From NCBI GenBank assembly GCA_964479665.1, contig CAYZNN010000018.1, positions 1-64,000 of the forward strand: 64,000 bases of DNA, read 5' to 3'. This document shows, one piece after another, positions 28,501 to 35,165 of this stretch. How positions within the stretch are numbered: the stretch's first letter is position 1; every line of letters starts with the position of its first letter. Under the pieces are notes generated by a model. That model was not told where the DNA came from. It saw only the letters and a list, made by a program, of their open reading frames with translations, and searched no databases. The position numbers and the translations under genes are program-made. This DNA is from UBA2287 sp964479665. GTDB lineage: Bacteria > Bacteroidota > Bacteroidia > Bacteroidales > Tenuifilaceae.

Positions 28501-28872
28501 GTGAAAGAAGGCAAACTTGCTGTAAGAGGGGGCTGGAGGGTTTACTCAAGCGGTCCTGGTATTTATATCGGAATAATAATTTCAAGACTTCTGGGCTTAA
28601 GGGTTGAATTTGGAAACGTAATTTTTGATCCGGTAATGCCAAAATCATTAAAAACTTTAAAGGCACAATTTAAATTCTATGGTAAATACATTGAATTTGA
28701 ATACAGAGTTAATGATAGGGAGTATGGGCCTAAATCAATCTCAATAAATGGGCATTACATTTCTTTCGAAATTGAAGCAAACTCTTATAGGCAAGGCGGT
28801 GCACAAATTTTAAAAAAAACATTTTTGGAGCATTTGCAAAATGAAAAAAACAAAGTAATTATAAACCTATAA
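25549..28872 (+). CDS. GH94 phosphorylase, probably 1,2-beta-oligoglucan phosphorylase
   Basis: 1107 residues, cytoplasmic (no signal). GH94 phosphorylases of the cellobiose type are about 800 residues; 1,2-beta-oligoglucan phosphorylases such as that of Listeria innocua are about 1100, which fits. The catalytic acid is expected at Asp751 in FGGGDWNDSLQ. Other family landmarks are GLEQFGGAAWGTRDVSQGP, NPNGGWPQWWMFD, EAHGDIFYWC, SALPMNRGIISG, RYDADERYE and the C-terminal VRGGWRVYSSGPGIYI. It would split beta-1,2-glucooligosaccharides with phosphate to alpha-glucose 1-phosphate. It directly follows the GH35 gene (ATG immediately after TAG). Confidence 0.82.
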   Translation: MKISNSLGLNFYFLENGLVKSIEANPIRISLKKASLFSKSLTNIYLRNRAVPYDFIPIIGPESNSQFYLEKDKYIAKGKWNNIEYQCVLQLSNKSLSWQWSVSIANKSSNIVELDIFYVQDVGLKTQSDGLVNEYYVSQYIERLILEDQKCGKVVCCRQNMRESNGHPWLLVACNEGALAASTDGMQFFGKTFRATGVPEALLSHSLNGEYAGESSVIALQSEPINLIPNEKQSIGFVAKYLSDHSLATSPYDLNLLPDLLIEFEESTPVSLQYEGKYPAKNIFSTSPLLPAEELSEEELSNFFGKGRTHIEKQNGEILSFYSDDRYHIVLKAKELLADRPHGHIMQAKTGLVPNESIMSTNTFAYGVFNSHLTQGNTNFNIFLSVCSSQFNTAVETGQRIFVKIDGKSYLLGVPSVYEIGLNHTRWIYKFKDHIFQVRTWTSKAAHQINLDFKVIKGSRVNITITNHFDEANGWQVSGGLSERDFIAKPKANSIIASKYPDAQFRIFVQDPTAEFKISKENEISNSFFALDVINTSTFCISFLGEVRNPSKPIEIENSDEQWLNDCNDARKEWENLSLNLSLLGNQKDVAAINNIIPWYGMNALTHYLTPYGLEQFGGAAWGTRDVSQGPIDLLLSLEKFDEAKQVLRIIFSNQNPNGGWPQWWMFDSYRNIRAHEAHGDIFYWCIIALSNYIKATGDLKILDEELPFYSENPSTEVEKTPLSEHIDRLIKMIVDSFIPGTCLVPFGGGDWNDSLQPVSEELAQRMISSWTVEMNYQAFSQYQKVYELSGNWEKANELKIICSRIKADFNKHLIRDGVVAGYGLVEKDKSISVLLHPSDKTTGIHYSALPMNRGIISGIFTKEQAQHHQELVEKHLKGPDGVRLMDRPLKYQGGIQKIFQRAESSTFFGREIGLMYIHEHIRYAESLAIMGKAEGFMKALRQAIPIDYNDIVPFADIRQSNCYYSSSDVVFKSRYDADERYEQVKEGKLAVRGGWRVYSSGPGIYIGIIISRLLGLRVEFGNVIFDPVMPKSLKTLKAQFKFYGKYIEFEYRVNDREYGPKSISINGHYISFEIEANSYRQGGAQILKKTFLEHLQNEKNKVIINL

Positions 28873-28902
28873 TTGTTAAGTAACAATGAAAATTCGTATC
28901 CT

Positions 28903-29556
28903 ATGAAAAATAATTTTACGTTATTTGTAATCCTATTTATTACAACACTCCATGGATTAGGCCAACCATTTATTAACGATATCAATCGTTTTAAAGAGCA
29001 GGATAAGCTAAATCCGCCCCCTACCAATGCAATTCTATTTATTGGCAGTTCTTCTTTCACCATGTGGTACGATGTTCAGGAACAATTTCCTGATTACACC
29101 ATTATCAATAGGGGCTTTGGTGGTTCAACCCTTGAAGACTTAATAAGATACGTAGAATATATTGTTTACCCCTACAAACCTAAACAAATTGTAATCTATT
29201 GTGGTGAGAACGACTTTGCCTCAAGCGATACAATTTCGGTGCAAATAGTTGCAGAACGCTTTACTCATCTTTACAATCTCATTGTTATTAAGTACCCTGA
29301 TGTGAAAATTTCATACGTTTCGATGAAACCAAGCCCTTCAAGGTGGCACCTATCAAAAAGGTTCATTGATGGAAATAGGTTTATTCAGCAGTTCTTAGAA
29401 GCCAAACCCAATACGAGCTTCATAAATGTGTGGGACAAAATGCTCAAAAGTAGTGGCATACCCGACTCCACTATTTTTCTGGAAGATATGCTGCATATGA
29501 ATAAAAATGGCTATGCAATTTGGCAAAAGGAAATTTTAAAACACTTGCATAGGTAA
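28903..29556 (+). CDS. SGNH/GDSL-type esterase, secreted, end of the PUL
   Basis: 217 residues from the ATG at 28903, which begins a signal peptide (KNNFTLFVILFITTLHGLGQ). SGNH blocks are visible: FIGSSSFTMW (nucleophile Ser), INRGFGGST (Gly), GENDF (Asn) and DMLHMNKNGY (Asp and His). Such enzymes in PULs remove acyl groups from glycans. The gene reads through into the right copy of the 255-bp repeat: its last codons and stop (CATAGGTAA) belong to the repeat, so the natural C-terminus may have been replaced at the junction, with all catalytic residues kept. Confidence 0.8.
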   Translation: MKNNFTLFVILFITTLHGLGQPFINDINRFKEQDKLNPPPTNAILFIGSSSFTMWYDVQEQFPDYTIINRGFGGSTLEDLIRYVEYIVYPYKPKQIVIYCGENDFASSDTISVQIVAERFTHLYNLIVIKYPDVKISYVSMKPSPSRWHLSKRFIDGNRFIQQFLEAKPNTSFINVWDKMLKSSGIPDSTIFLEDMLHMNKNGYAIWQKEILKHLHR

Positions 29557-29802
29557 CAACTAAAATTATGGCAATGAGAATATCGAGTACAAACAGCGCT
29601 TTTACACCAAACATAGTGATTCGATAGCCCGAAGCAACAGCTGCAGGGATGGAAACAATTGCACCAACCAACAGAAGCCTATCGGCTAGGGTTTTCTTAT
29701 TTCTTCAAATTTATCGGGCGGGTTCAAGCCACTTTGTTTTTTCTGTAATCAAAGTTAAAAAAACAATCGTTTAATCATCATCTTTACCTTTTTGACGATA
29801 TA
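29548..29802. repeat. 255-bp direct repeat, copy 2 (right border of the PUL)
   Basis: Second copy of 4270-4524, same orientation, three mismatches, no gaps. On the minus strand it encodes the first ~41 residues of the PAS sensor (MVGAIVSIPAAVASGYRITMFG-like) and then runs into the esterase gene, so it is a gene fragment. It retains the sensor's -7 box (29706-29713, minus strand). Confidence 0.9.
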
Positions 29803-29941
29803 GAAAAGTCTTTTCGGTTACTTTTTAAGCATATAGACTAAACATAAAACATATATAAACATCATTTATTTGTTGTTTATATATGTTTTATGTGTTCAAT
29901 AATAAAAAAACTTTTGGTTATATTTAACCTGTTCTTTAATA
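29557..29941. other. Gene-free interval: repeat copy 2 and a long hairpin
   Basis: The interval holds most of repeat copy 2 (to 29802), then AT-rich DNA with a perfect 20-bp inverted repeat at 29842-29893, then about 50 bp before the next reading frame. No further gene is seen. Confidence 0.6.
29842..29893. repeat. Perfect 20-bp inverted repeat, 12-nt loop
   Basis: ACATAAAACATATATAAACA (29842-29861) is the exact reverse complement of 29874-29893. The stem is AT-only except for a few C/G positions and is not followed by a T-run, so it is a poor terminator. It lies 40 bp outside the right PUL repeat and about 50 bp upstream of the 29942 gene, so it could be an operator or a recombination site. 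Confidence 0.8.
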
Positions 29942-30715
29942 TTGAGATTGACAAATACTAAATACTATATTTTAACCGGTTTGCTTTCGTGGTGCTGTGC
30001 TATAGCATTTTCACAGCAATTTCCACGTAAGGTGCTAAACAATCCCATTGATAATGCTCAATGGCTCAATAGCCATTTAATTGCAGAGGAGGTTCGAGCA
30101 TTCGATGTATCGTCAGTAACCGACACTTCTCAGGTATTTCTGATTAATGGATATGCCGAGCATTCCATTCAAAACCCAAACGACTGGAGTTCAATTCGAC
30201 AGGGAGTTTACCCTACTTCTGTAACTATTGTATTCACTAAACAGCCAGTAATCTATTCCGATTGGAAAACGAATTACCATCTTTTACTGGCAAACCGAAT
30301 TGAGCAAGCTATAGCCCTCGACTGTAGTCTTAATTCAGATAATATAAAATGAAACATTATTATACAGAATAAGGAAACCATAACCAAAAGGGCAACATTG
30401 CTACCCCATGGCATACTAATAGGTTACCGTAGAATTATTCCTCAACCGCTTTCTCGGCGAACTATGGTTCAACTTACAGCAGAGCCCAAAAACATTATGG
30501 ATGAGTGCCGCCAACGGCATCAAATTAAAGAGCCTATTGCGCAATTATCCGAAAACGAATTGAAAGAATTTCTTTATCCCCAATCGGTTACAAACCGAAA
30601 TATTGAATACCAAAAGCAACAAAAAAAGGGAATGCCAAAAGAGCCCGAATGTCCATCGTTTACCTCACGGGCTCAGAAACCAAAGAGAAAAATTTTTGAT
30701 TGGTTATTCAGGTAG
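29942..30715 (+). pseudogene. Secreted hypothetical protein interrupted by one in-frame TGA
   Basis: No family recognised. The first part (29942-30352) has a signal peptide (YYILTGLLSWCCAIAFSQQ) and about 110 further residues. TGA at 30350-30352 follows SDNIK. The same frame continues without another stop from 30353 to 30715 (NIIIQNKETITKRATLLPHG ... SRAQKPKRKIFDWLFR). The simplest reading is a single TGG (Trp) to TGA change in a 257-residue protein. The start is a TTG (29942 or 29948), as no ATG is available. The tail is basic, rich in Lys/Gln/Pro and ends in WLFR. Function unknown. Confidence 0.5.
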
Positions 30716-30718
30716 CAC

Positions 30719-31201
30719 CTACCCTACTTGGTATTCGGCTACTTCAACTGAAATTTCCTTCTCGGTACAAATTTTCTGAACCTTATCCTTTATATCCACC
30801 ACCTTGGCGTAAGGTAACCACCCAAGAGCAATAACTTTCTTTTTGCCGCTTCGCTTAAAAAATGCCATGTAAGTAGGACCCAAACGGACCTTTTTAATGG
30901 TTTGCCAAATTATTTGTTCGGGCACTTTACGGAGCATGCTAAACTGGTACTCAAGTGCATAATCGTCGGCATTAATAAATATTTTGGTGCGCGAGCCTGC
31001 AAAAAGTAAATACAGGAAGTACCCCAACTGCAGCATAAATAAACCTAAAAAGATGAAAAGTAGCGTTTGACCTACAATATGCGAAAGCAGGTAGATGATA
31101 ACACCAGTAATGGAAAAAATTAAGGTTAAAAGAATGGCAAAACGTTTAAATTTTGCACCTTTTTCTTCGGCTTCGTTAAGATTTATTGAAAATGGTTCCA
31201 T
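30719..31201 (-). CDS. Two-helix membrane protein with a cytoplasmic domain, unknown function
   Basis: 160 residues. Two adjacent membrane helices (FAILLTLIFSITGVIIYLL and LLFIFLGLFMLQLGYFLYLL, about 22-70) are followed by a soluble ~85-residue part (KIFINADDYALEYQFSMLRKVPEQIIWQTIKKVRLG). That part has the pattern of a small PH-like domain, though this is not certain. A -7 box (TACCTTTG, minus strand 31225-31232) precedes it. It ends 3 bp from the tail of the convergent 29942 gene. Confidence 0.6.
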   Translation of the reverse strand: MEPFSINLNEAEEKGAKFKRFAILLTLIFSITGVIIYLLSHIVGQTLLFIFLGLFMLQLGYFLYLLFAGSRTKIFINADDYALEYQFSMLRKVPEQIIWQTIKKVRLGPTYMAFFKRSGKKKVIALGWLPYAKVVDIKDKVQKICTEKEISVEVAEYQVG

Positions 31202-31224
31202 GTTTTTTTATTGTTTGGCAATAC

Positions 31225-31232
31225 CAAAGGTA
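31225..31232 (-). promoter_or_regulatory. -7 box for the 31201 membrane-protein gene
   Basis: TACCTTTG on the minus strand, 23 nt before the ATG; fits TAnnTTTG. Confidence 0.5.
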
Positions 31233-31298
31233 AACAGATTAAGAATTGAATCCATCTTAAAGCAGAAAAAATGTGATAGTAATGAAACTGTACAAACA

Positions 31299-31322
31299 AA
31301 AAACCCCTCTGACGAGGGGTTT
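31299..31322 (-). terminator. Intrinsic terminator after glyA
   Basis: AAACCCCTC-TGAC-GAGGGGTTT (31301-31322). Read on the minus strand it is followed by a T-rich run (TTTTTGTTTG), 20 bp past the glyA stop. Confidence 0.85.
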
Positions 31323-31341
31323 CGATTAAAAAATGGAATTT

Positions 31342-32622
31342 TTACCATGCAAATAGGGGAAATCCATGCATAAGGTCATTTACCTTTTTCCTTACTGCAG
31401 AAATGGTAGCTTCATTATCAATATTCGAAATAACCTCATCAATCATGTCAACAATCAAAGGCATATGCTCTTCCTTAAGGCCACGAGTAGTAACTGCTGG
31501 CGTTCCAACACGAATACCCGAAGTTAGGAAAGGCGAACGCGAATCGAAAGGAACCATGTTTTTGTTTATGGTTATATCGGCTAAAACTAAAGTATTTTCA
31601 ACCTTCTTACCAGAAATATCGGGGAATTTGGTACGCAGGTCAATGAGCATTGAATGGTTGTCGGTACCACCCGATACTACCTTGTAACCTTTAGCCACAA
31701 AAGCATTAGCCATAGCAGCAGCATTCTTCTGTACCTGCAACTGGTAGGTTTTAAATTGGGGCATAAGAGCTTCACCAAATGCAACAGCTTTTGATGCTAT
31801 TACATGCTCCAGCGGGCCTCCCTGTATACCGGGGAATACGCTGCTATTCAGAATCTGCGACATCATTTTAACTTCACCTTTGGGAGTCTTCAGTCCCCAT
31901 GGGTTCTCAAAGTCTTTGCCCATGAGAATAATGCCACCACGTGGCCCACGGAGGGTTTTGTGTGTGGTTGAAGTTACAATGTGGGCATATTTAACAGGAT
32001 TGTCTAAAACGCCAGCAGCAATGAGTCCTGCAGGGTGAGCCATATCGAACATGAAAAGGGCGCCAACCTTATCGGCTATTTCGCGCATACGCTTGTAATC
32101 CCACTCGCGCGAGTATGCCGAAGCACCACCTACCAGCAACTTGGGTTTATGTTCCAATGCCAGCCTTTCCATATGGTCGTAATCAACCGTTTCGGTTTCG
32201 GGGCTAACCTGATAAGAAACAGCATTATACCACATACCCGACATGTTCACGGGCGAACCATGTGAGAGGTGACCTCCATGAGAAAGATCGAGACCTAAAA
32301 AAGTATCGCCCGGTTTAAGCACAGCCATAAATACAGCCATGTTAGCTTGAGCTCCCGAATGGGGCTGCACGTTGGCATATTCGGCACCAAAAAGTTTCTT
32401 GAGCCTATCAATAGCCAGCTGCTCGGTCTGGTCCACAATTTGGCAACCGCCATAGTAGCGAGCGCCAGGGTAGCCTTCGGCGTACTTGTTGGTTAGAACC
32501 GAACCCATGGCCTCAAGTACCTGGGGACTAACAAAATTCTCAGAGGCAATCAGTTCAATGCCATGCATTTGCCGTTCCTTTTCCTGCTCAATCAGGTTGA
32601 ATATTTCAGTATCTCTCATCAT
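31342..32622 (-). CDS. glyA: Serine hydroxymethyltransferase
   Basis: 426 residues, the normal length. It makes glycine and 5,10-methylene-tetrahydrofolate from serine, with PLP. The PLP lysine is in VTSTTHKTLRGPRGG. Other conserved blocks are ELIASENFVSPQVLEAMGS, NKYAEGYPGARYYGG, VQPHSGAQANMAVF, LSHGGHLSHGSPVN and FPGIQGGPLEHVIA. It starts with two consecutive ATGs (32622 or 32619). A CheY-like gene ends 38 bp upstream on the same strand. A terminator follows. Confidence 0.98.
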   Translation of the reverse strand: MMRDTEIFNLIEQEKERQMHGIELIASENFVSPQVLEAMGSVLTNKYAEGYPGARYYGGCQIVDQTEQLAIDRLKKLFGAEYANVQPHSGAQANMAVFMAVLKPGDTFLGLDLSHGGHLSHGSPVNMSGMWYNAVSYQVSPETETVDYDHMERLALEHKPKLLVGGASAYSREWDYKRMREIADKVGALFMFDMAHPAGLIAAGVLDNPVKYAHIVTSTTHKTLRGPRGGIILMGKDFENPWGLKTPKGEVKMMSQILNSSVFPGIQGGPLEHVIASKAVAFGEALMPQFKTYQLQVQKNAAAMANAFVAKGYKVVSGGTDNHSMLIDLRTKFPDISGKKVENTLVLADITINKNMVPFDSRSPFLTSGIRVGTPAVTTRGLKEEHMPLIVDMIDEVISNIDNEATISAVRKKVNDLMHGFPLFAW

Positions 32623-32660
32623 TATTATAAAAATTTATCGTGGTTTGATTTGTAAGCAAT

Positions 32661-33044
32661 TTACCAACCCATATCCTGCAGAAGGCGCATAATGGTGGTT
32701 CGCTGAATGGGCTTGGTTATAAAACCTTTCATGCCAATATTCAGGCACTCATCTTCCATATTGGAATTGGCAAAGGCAGTTTGAGCAACAATGTTAAGGC
32801 CCGGGTGCTGCTGTAAAAGTTGGCGGGTTATTTCAAGCCCATTGATATCGGGCAAACGAATATCCATTAAAATAAGGTCGGGCAGGGTGTTGCGGGCAAT
32901 ATAATCGAAAGCCTCAGAGCCACTCTTAACAAAATCGACCTGTGCACCAGTGGTTTTAAATATTTCGCGGTAGAGGGTACGGCTAATGCTATCGTCCTCA
33001 ACAACCAGTATAATTTTTCCAGCGCAATTTATATTTTCGCTCAT
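32661..33044 (-). CDS. CheY-like single-domain response regulator
   Basis: 127 residues from the ATG at 33044. Receiver fold: acidic pair in VVEDDSISR, phospho-acceptor Asp in LILMDIRLPDINGLE, Thr/Ala in QTAFAN, and Lys in GFITKPIQ. There is no output domain, so it acts through protein contacts. A -7 box TATATTTG (33075-33082, minus strand) lies 31 nt upstream, which rules out the longer frame from 33077. No kinase gene is next to it. Confidence 0.88.
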   Translation of the reverse strand: MSENINCAGKIILVVEDDSISRTLYREIFKTTGAQVDFVKSGSEAFDYIARNTLPDLILMDIRLPDINGLEITRQLLQQHPGLNIVAQTAFANSNMEDECLNIGMKGFITKPIQRTTIMRLLQDMGW

Positions 33045-33074
33045 GTTTAGATGTTTACAGGGTATTTCGAGGTG

Positions 33075-33082
33075 CAAATATA
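33075..33082 (-). promoter_or_regulatory. -7 box for the CheY-like gene
   Basis: TATATTTG on the minus strand; exact fit to TAnnTTTG, and the reason for choosing the start at 33044. Confidence 0.55.
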
Positions 33083-33209
33083 AACAACTTATTGAAAAGT
33101 AGGTTTAAAACGTTTTCATATTGATGAATTGCAATTCTTTGAGCAAAACATGTAATAATTGAGCTAGGTGGTGTTAACCTACAAGAAGAATGAACTGTTG
33201 AGCTTGCAA

Positions 33210-33500
33210 CTACTTAAAACTATTCAGCATTAGGTCAATTTTATCGAAAAGTTCACCAACACCCAGCGCAGCCCAAAGAATGAATATGCCTAAAAGTACT
33301 TTTAAAACCCAATGGATTGAAAAACCAAACCACTTCTTAGCGAGCGTATTAGTCCAAGGGAAGTAAACCATTGAAAGCAATACAATAAATACCCCAAAAA
33401 ATGGGTCGTTGCCCCAGAATGTGTTTATTCCGCCAATGGCAAAAAAGAGTACCCCAAAAGTTAGGCTTAATGCCCACCAAATAATACTTCCGTTTTTCAT
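33210..33500 (-). CDS. Small membrane protein, three predicted helices
   Basis: 96 residues. Hydrophobic segments: IIWWALSLTFGVLFFAIGGI, FFGVFIVLLSMVYFP and VLKVLLGIFILWAALGVGEL. Unknown function. It follows the 33998 gene on the same strand after 27 bp, so the two may be cotranscribed. Confidence 0.65.
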   Translation of the reverse strand: MKNGSIIWWALSLTFGVLFFAIGGINTFWGNDPFFGVFIVLLSMVYFPWTNTLAKKWFGFSIHWVLKVLLGIFILWAALGVGELFDKIDLMLNSFK

Positions 33501-33527
33501 AGTGTTTAGTTTTAGGTTTGTTTCGAA

Positions 33528-33998
33528 TTACCGAATAAATTCGGCCAGCAGTTTCATTTTAAAAAAGAGGTTAGAGAATTGCAGGCCCATGCTCGACCTC
33601 TCAATTTGGTGTAGCGACCCGTGATACTGCTTCTGATTGCGAAGATCCTCTATCTTTTCGTCGATACTTTTAAAGAGCCATTCGCTGTCCTCCCCTAAGT
33701 ATCGACCATTCCGCTCGTCGCGAATATGATTCGCCTCAATAGTTCCTCTCTTTATGGTTGAAAAGGCAAACCGAACTCCGCGGGCTTTCTTAATGCGTTC
33801 GTTCTTAAGCAATGATAGTAGCTTGTCGTAATCAATCTTTTTACTTTTCTGCGCTGTTTCAAATGCTTTTAAGTTGAGTTTCAGCTCACGGATAAGCAAA
33901 TCTCTGGTGGCTCTATTGCTCTTCACCATCTCACCCAGCGAAGAAACAATATCGGCAATATTCTTTATGCCCGAAAGCCAACTCCAAGCCATATTCAT
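33528..33998 (-). CDS. Uncharacterised alpha-helical protein
   Basis: 156 residues, no signal peptide. It is mostly charged helix (ATRDLLIRELKLNLKAFETAQKSKKIDYDKLLSLLKNERIKKARG) with a conserved-looking middle (FSTIKRGTIEANHIRDERNGRYLGEDSEWLFKSIDEKIEDLR). No family recognised. ATGs exist at codons 1 and 3. It probably forms a unit with the small membrane protein downstream. Confidence 0.6.
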   Translation of the reverse strand: MNMAWSWLSGIKNIADIVSSLGEMVKSNRATRDLLIRELKLNLKAFETAQKSKKIDYDKLLSLLKNERIKKARGVRFAFSTIKRGTIEANHIRDERNGRYLGEDSEWLFKSIDEKIEDLRNQKQYHGSLHQIERSSMGLQFSNLFFKMKLLAEFIR

Positions 33999-34339
33999 TC
34001 ACATTTAGTTCCCAAAAATAACGAAGTGCAATGTAAACTAATATATTGTTTTAACTATTTTTTAAATGAAATATAATAGCTAGCTTGAACAAATTATGTT
34101 GTCAGGCTTTTAATATCTTTTTGAAATTTGGGATTACTGAATGGTATTGTTGGAGCCTCTATATAAAACCAAACTGCTTGTCTATGCAATACATCCCTTT
34201 AAGTAGAGAAACGGGATTAATGTGCGATCCCCAAGGGAGGGCATAACATCAAAACAAGCAACCTTTAACAGGTCTATTTTAATTTTGCCTCCTGCTCTTT
34301 TTTTCAGCAAGCTGCCATTCGCAGTTAGCTAAATTAAAA
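33999..34339. other. Gene-free interval
   Basis: No reading frame with recognisable content and no clear repeat. It separates the 33998 gene from the tRNA-Met terminator. Confidence 0.5.
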
Positions 34340-34361
34340 AACCCCAGCATACGCTGGGGTT
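34340..34361 (-). terminator. Terminator after tRNA-Met
   Basis: AACCCCAGC-ATAC-GCTGGGGTT, followed on the minus strand by TTTTTAATTT. It lies 12 bp beyond the tRNA 3' end. Confidence 0.85.
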
Positions 34362-34373
34362 CTTGTTTTAGTG

Positions 34374-34447
34374 TAGCGAGAGGCGGGCTTGAACCGCCGA
34401 CCTCATGATTATGAATCATGCGCTCTAACCAGCTGAGCTACCTCGCC
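34374..34447 (-). tRNA. tRNA-Met (CAT), elongator type
   Basis: Read on the minus strand: acceptor GGCGAGG, D arm GCTCAGCTGGTTAGAGC, anticodon loop TTCATAA closed by CATGA/TCATG, and T arm GGCGGTTCAAGCCCGCC. CCA is not encoded. The anticodon is CAT. Overall it fits elongator Met; an Ile tRNA with a lysidine-modified CAT cannot be fully excluded without scoring. Confidence 0.88.
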
Positions 34448-34478
34448 ATTACAATCCTGCTTTTGCTCTTTAGCGGGG

Positions 34479-34486
34479 CAAAAGTA
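34479..34486 (-). promoter_or_regulatory. -7 box of tRNA-Met
   Basis: TACTTTTG on the minus strand, 31 nt upstream of the mature tRNA 5' end. Confidence 0.5.
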
Positions 34487-34678
34487 TAAAATATTTCGTA
34501 CGTCGCAAACCTTTCTACTAAAAAAAATACGTTAGGTGACTACTCTCATTGCCCCACCTAATGATATTAACATTCAGCGCAGTTTTGTGTTGATAAATAA
34601 ACAGTCGCTCACTATTGCAAATATGGCATTTATGTATATCTTGCATAAAGTGTAAGGAAAAAAGAAAAATACGCAAAC

Positions 34679-35074
34679 ATGAATACAACTACTGTAGGAT
34701 CGAGAATTGAGATTGAGTTCACCATGAACACCTCTCCATCACTTCTTTTTAGCCGCCTTAGTACCCCATCGGGACTGTCGGAGTGGTTTGCCGACGATGT
34801 TTCAATTCAGGGGAATATTTATACTTTTACCTGGAACCGAATGGAGCAGAAAGCTGAACTCGTTTCCCTGAAAGAGAACAAAATGGTTCGGTTCCGCTGG
34901 CTCGACAAGGGCGATACCGACGAAGCATACTTCGAATTCCGAATACTTCAGCACGAACTTACTGGCGATTTAGCGCTCCACGTTACCGAAGCCCTTGCCG
35001 ACGACGATACCGATGATGCTATATCTCTGTGGAACTACCAAATTGGTGAACTCAAGCGCAACCTGGGCATATAA
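34679..35074 (+). CDS. START-like (SRPBCC/AHSA1-type) domain protein
   Basis: 131 residues, cytoplasmic. The START-like fold is suggested by IEIEFTMNTSPSLLFSRLSTPSGLSEWFADDV and the later RFRWLDKGDTDEAYFEFRI and ISLWNYQIGELKRNL. Single-domain members like this are common in Bacteroidota, and ligands are unknown. It precedes an LptF/LptG-type gene by about 90 bp, with that gene having its own promoter. Confidence 0.75.
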   Translation: MNTTTVGSRIEIEFTMNTSPSLLFSRLSTPSGLSEWFADDVSIQGNIYTFTWNRMEQKAELVSLKENKMVRFRWLDKGDTDEAYFEFRILQHELTGDLALHVTEALADDDTDDAISLWNYQIGELKRNLGI

Positions 35075-35134
35075 CCTCTTCATACTTTTTCGCGGCTACT
35101 TCCGTTAGTAATTGCGAAGGGAATAAAAAAACTG

Positions 35135-35142
35135 TACTTTTG
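35135..35142 (+). promoter_or_regulatory. -7 box for the LptF/LptG-type gene
   Basis: TACTTTTG, 23 nt before the GTG at 35166; fits TAnnTTTG. Confidence 0.5.
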
Positions 35143-35165
35143 CCCTTCAAGTAAGCGCTGTAACT

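Noticed and set aside
29471..29671. A 66-residue membrane protein at the right border of the PUL
   Set aside because: It is just the first ~41 codons of the sensor in repeat copy 2 running into the back of the esterase gene.
34374..34447. tRNA-Met as an integration site for the PUL
   Set aside because: It lies about 4.6 kb from the PUL border and no part of the tRNA is repeated at 4270 or 29548.
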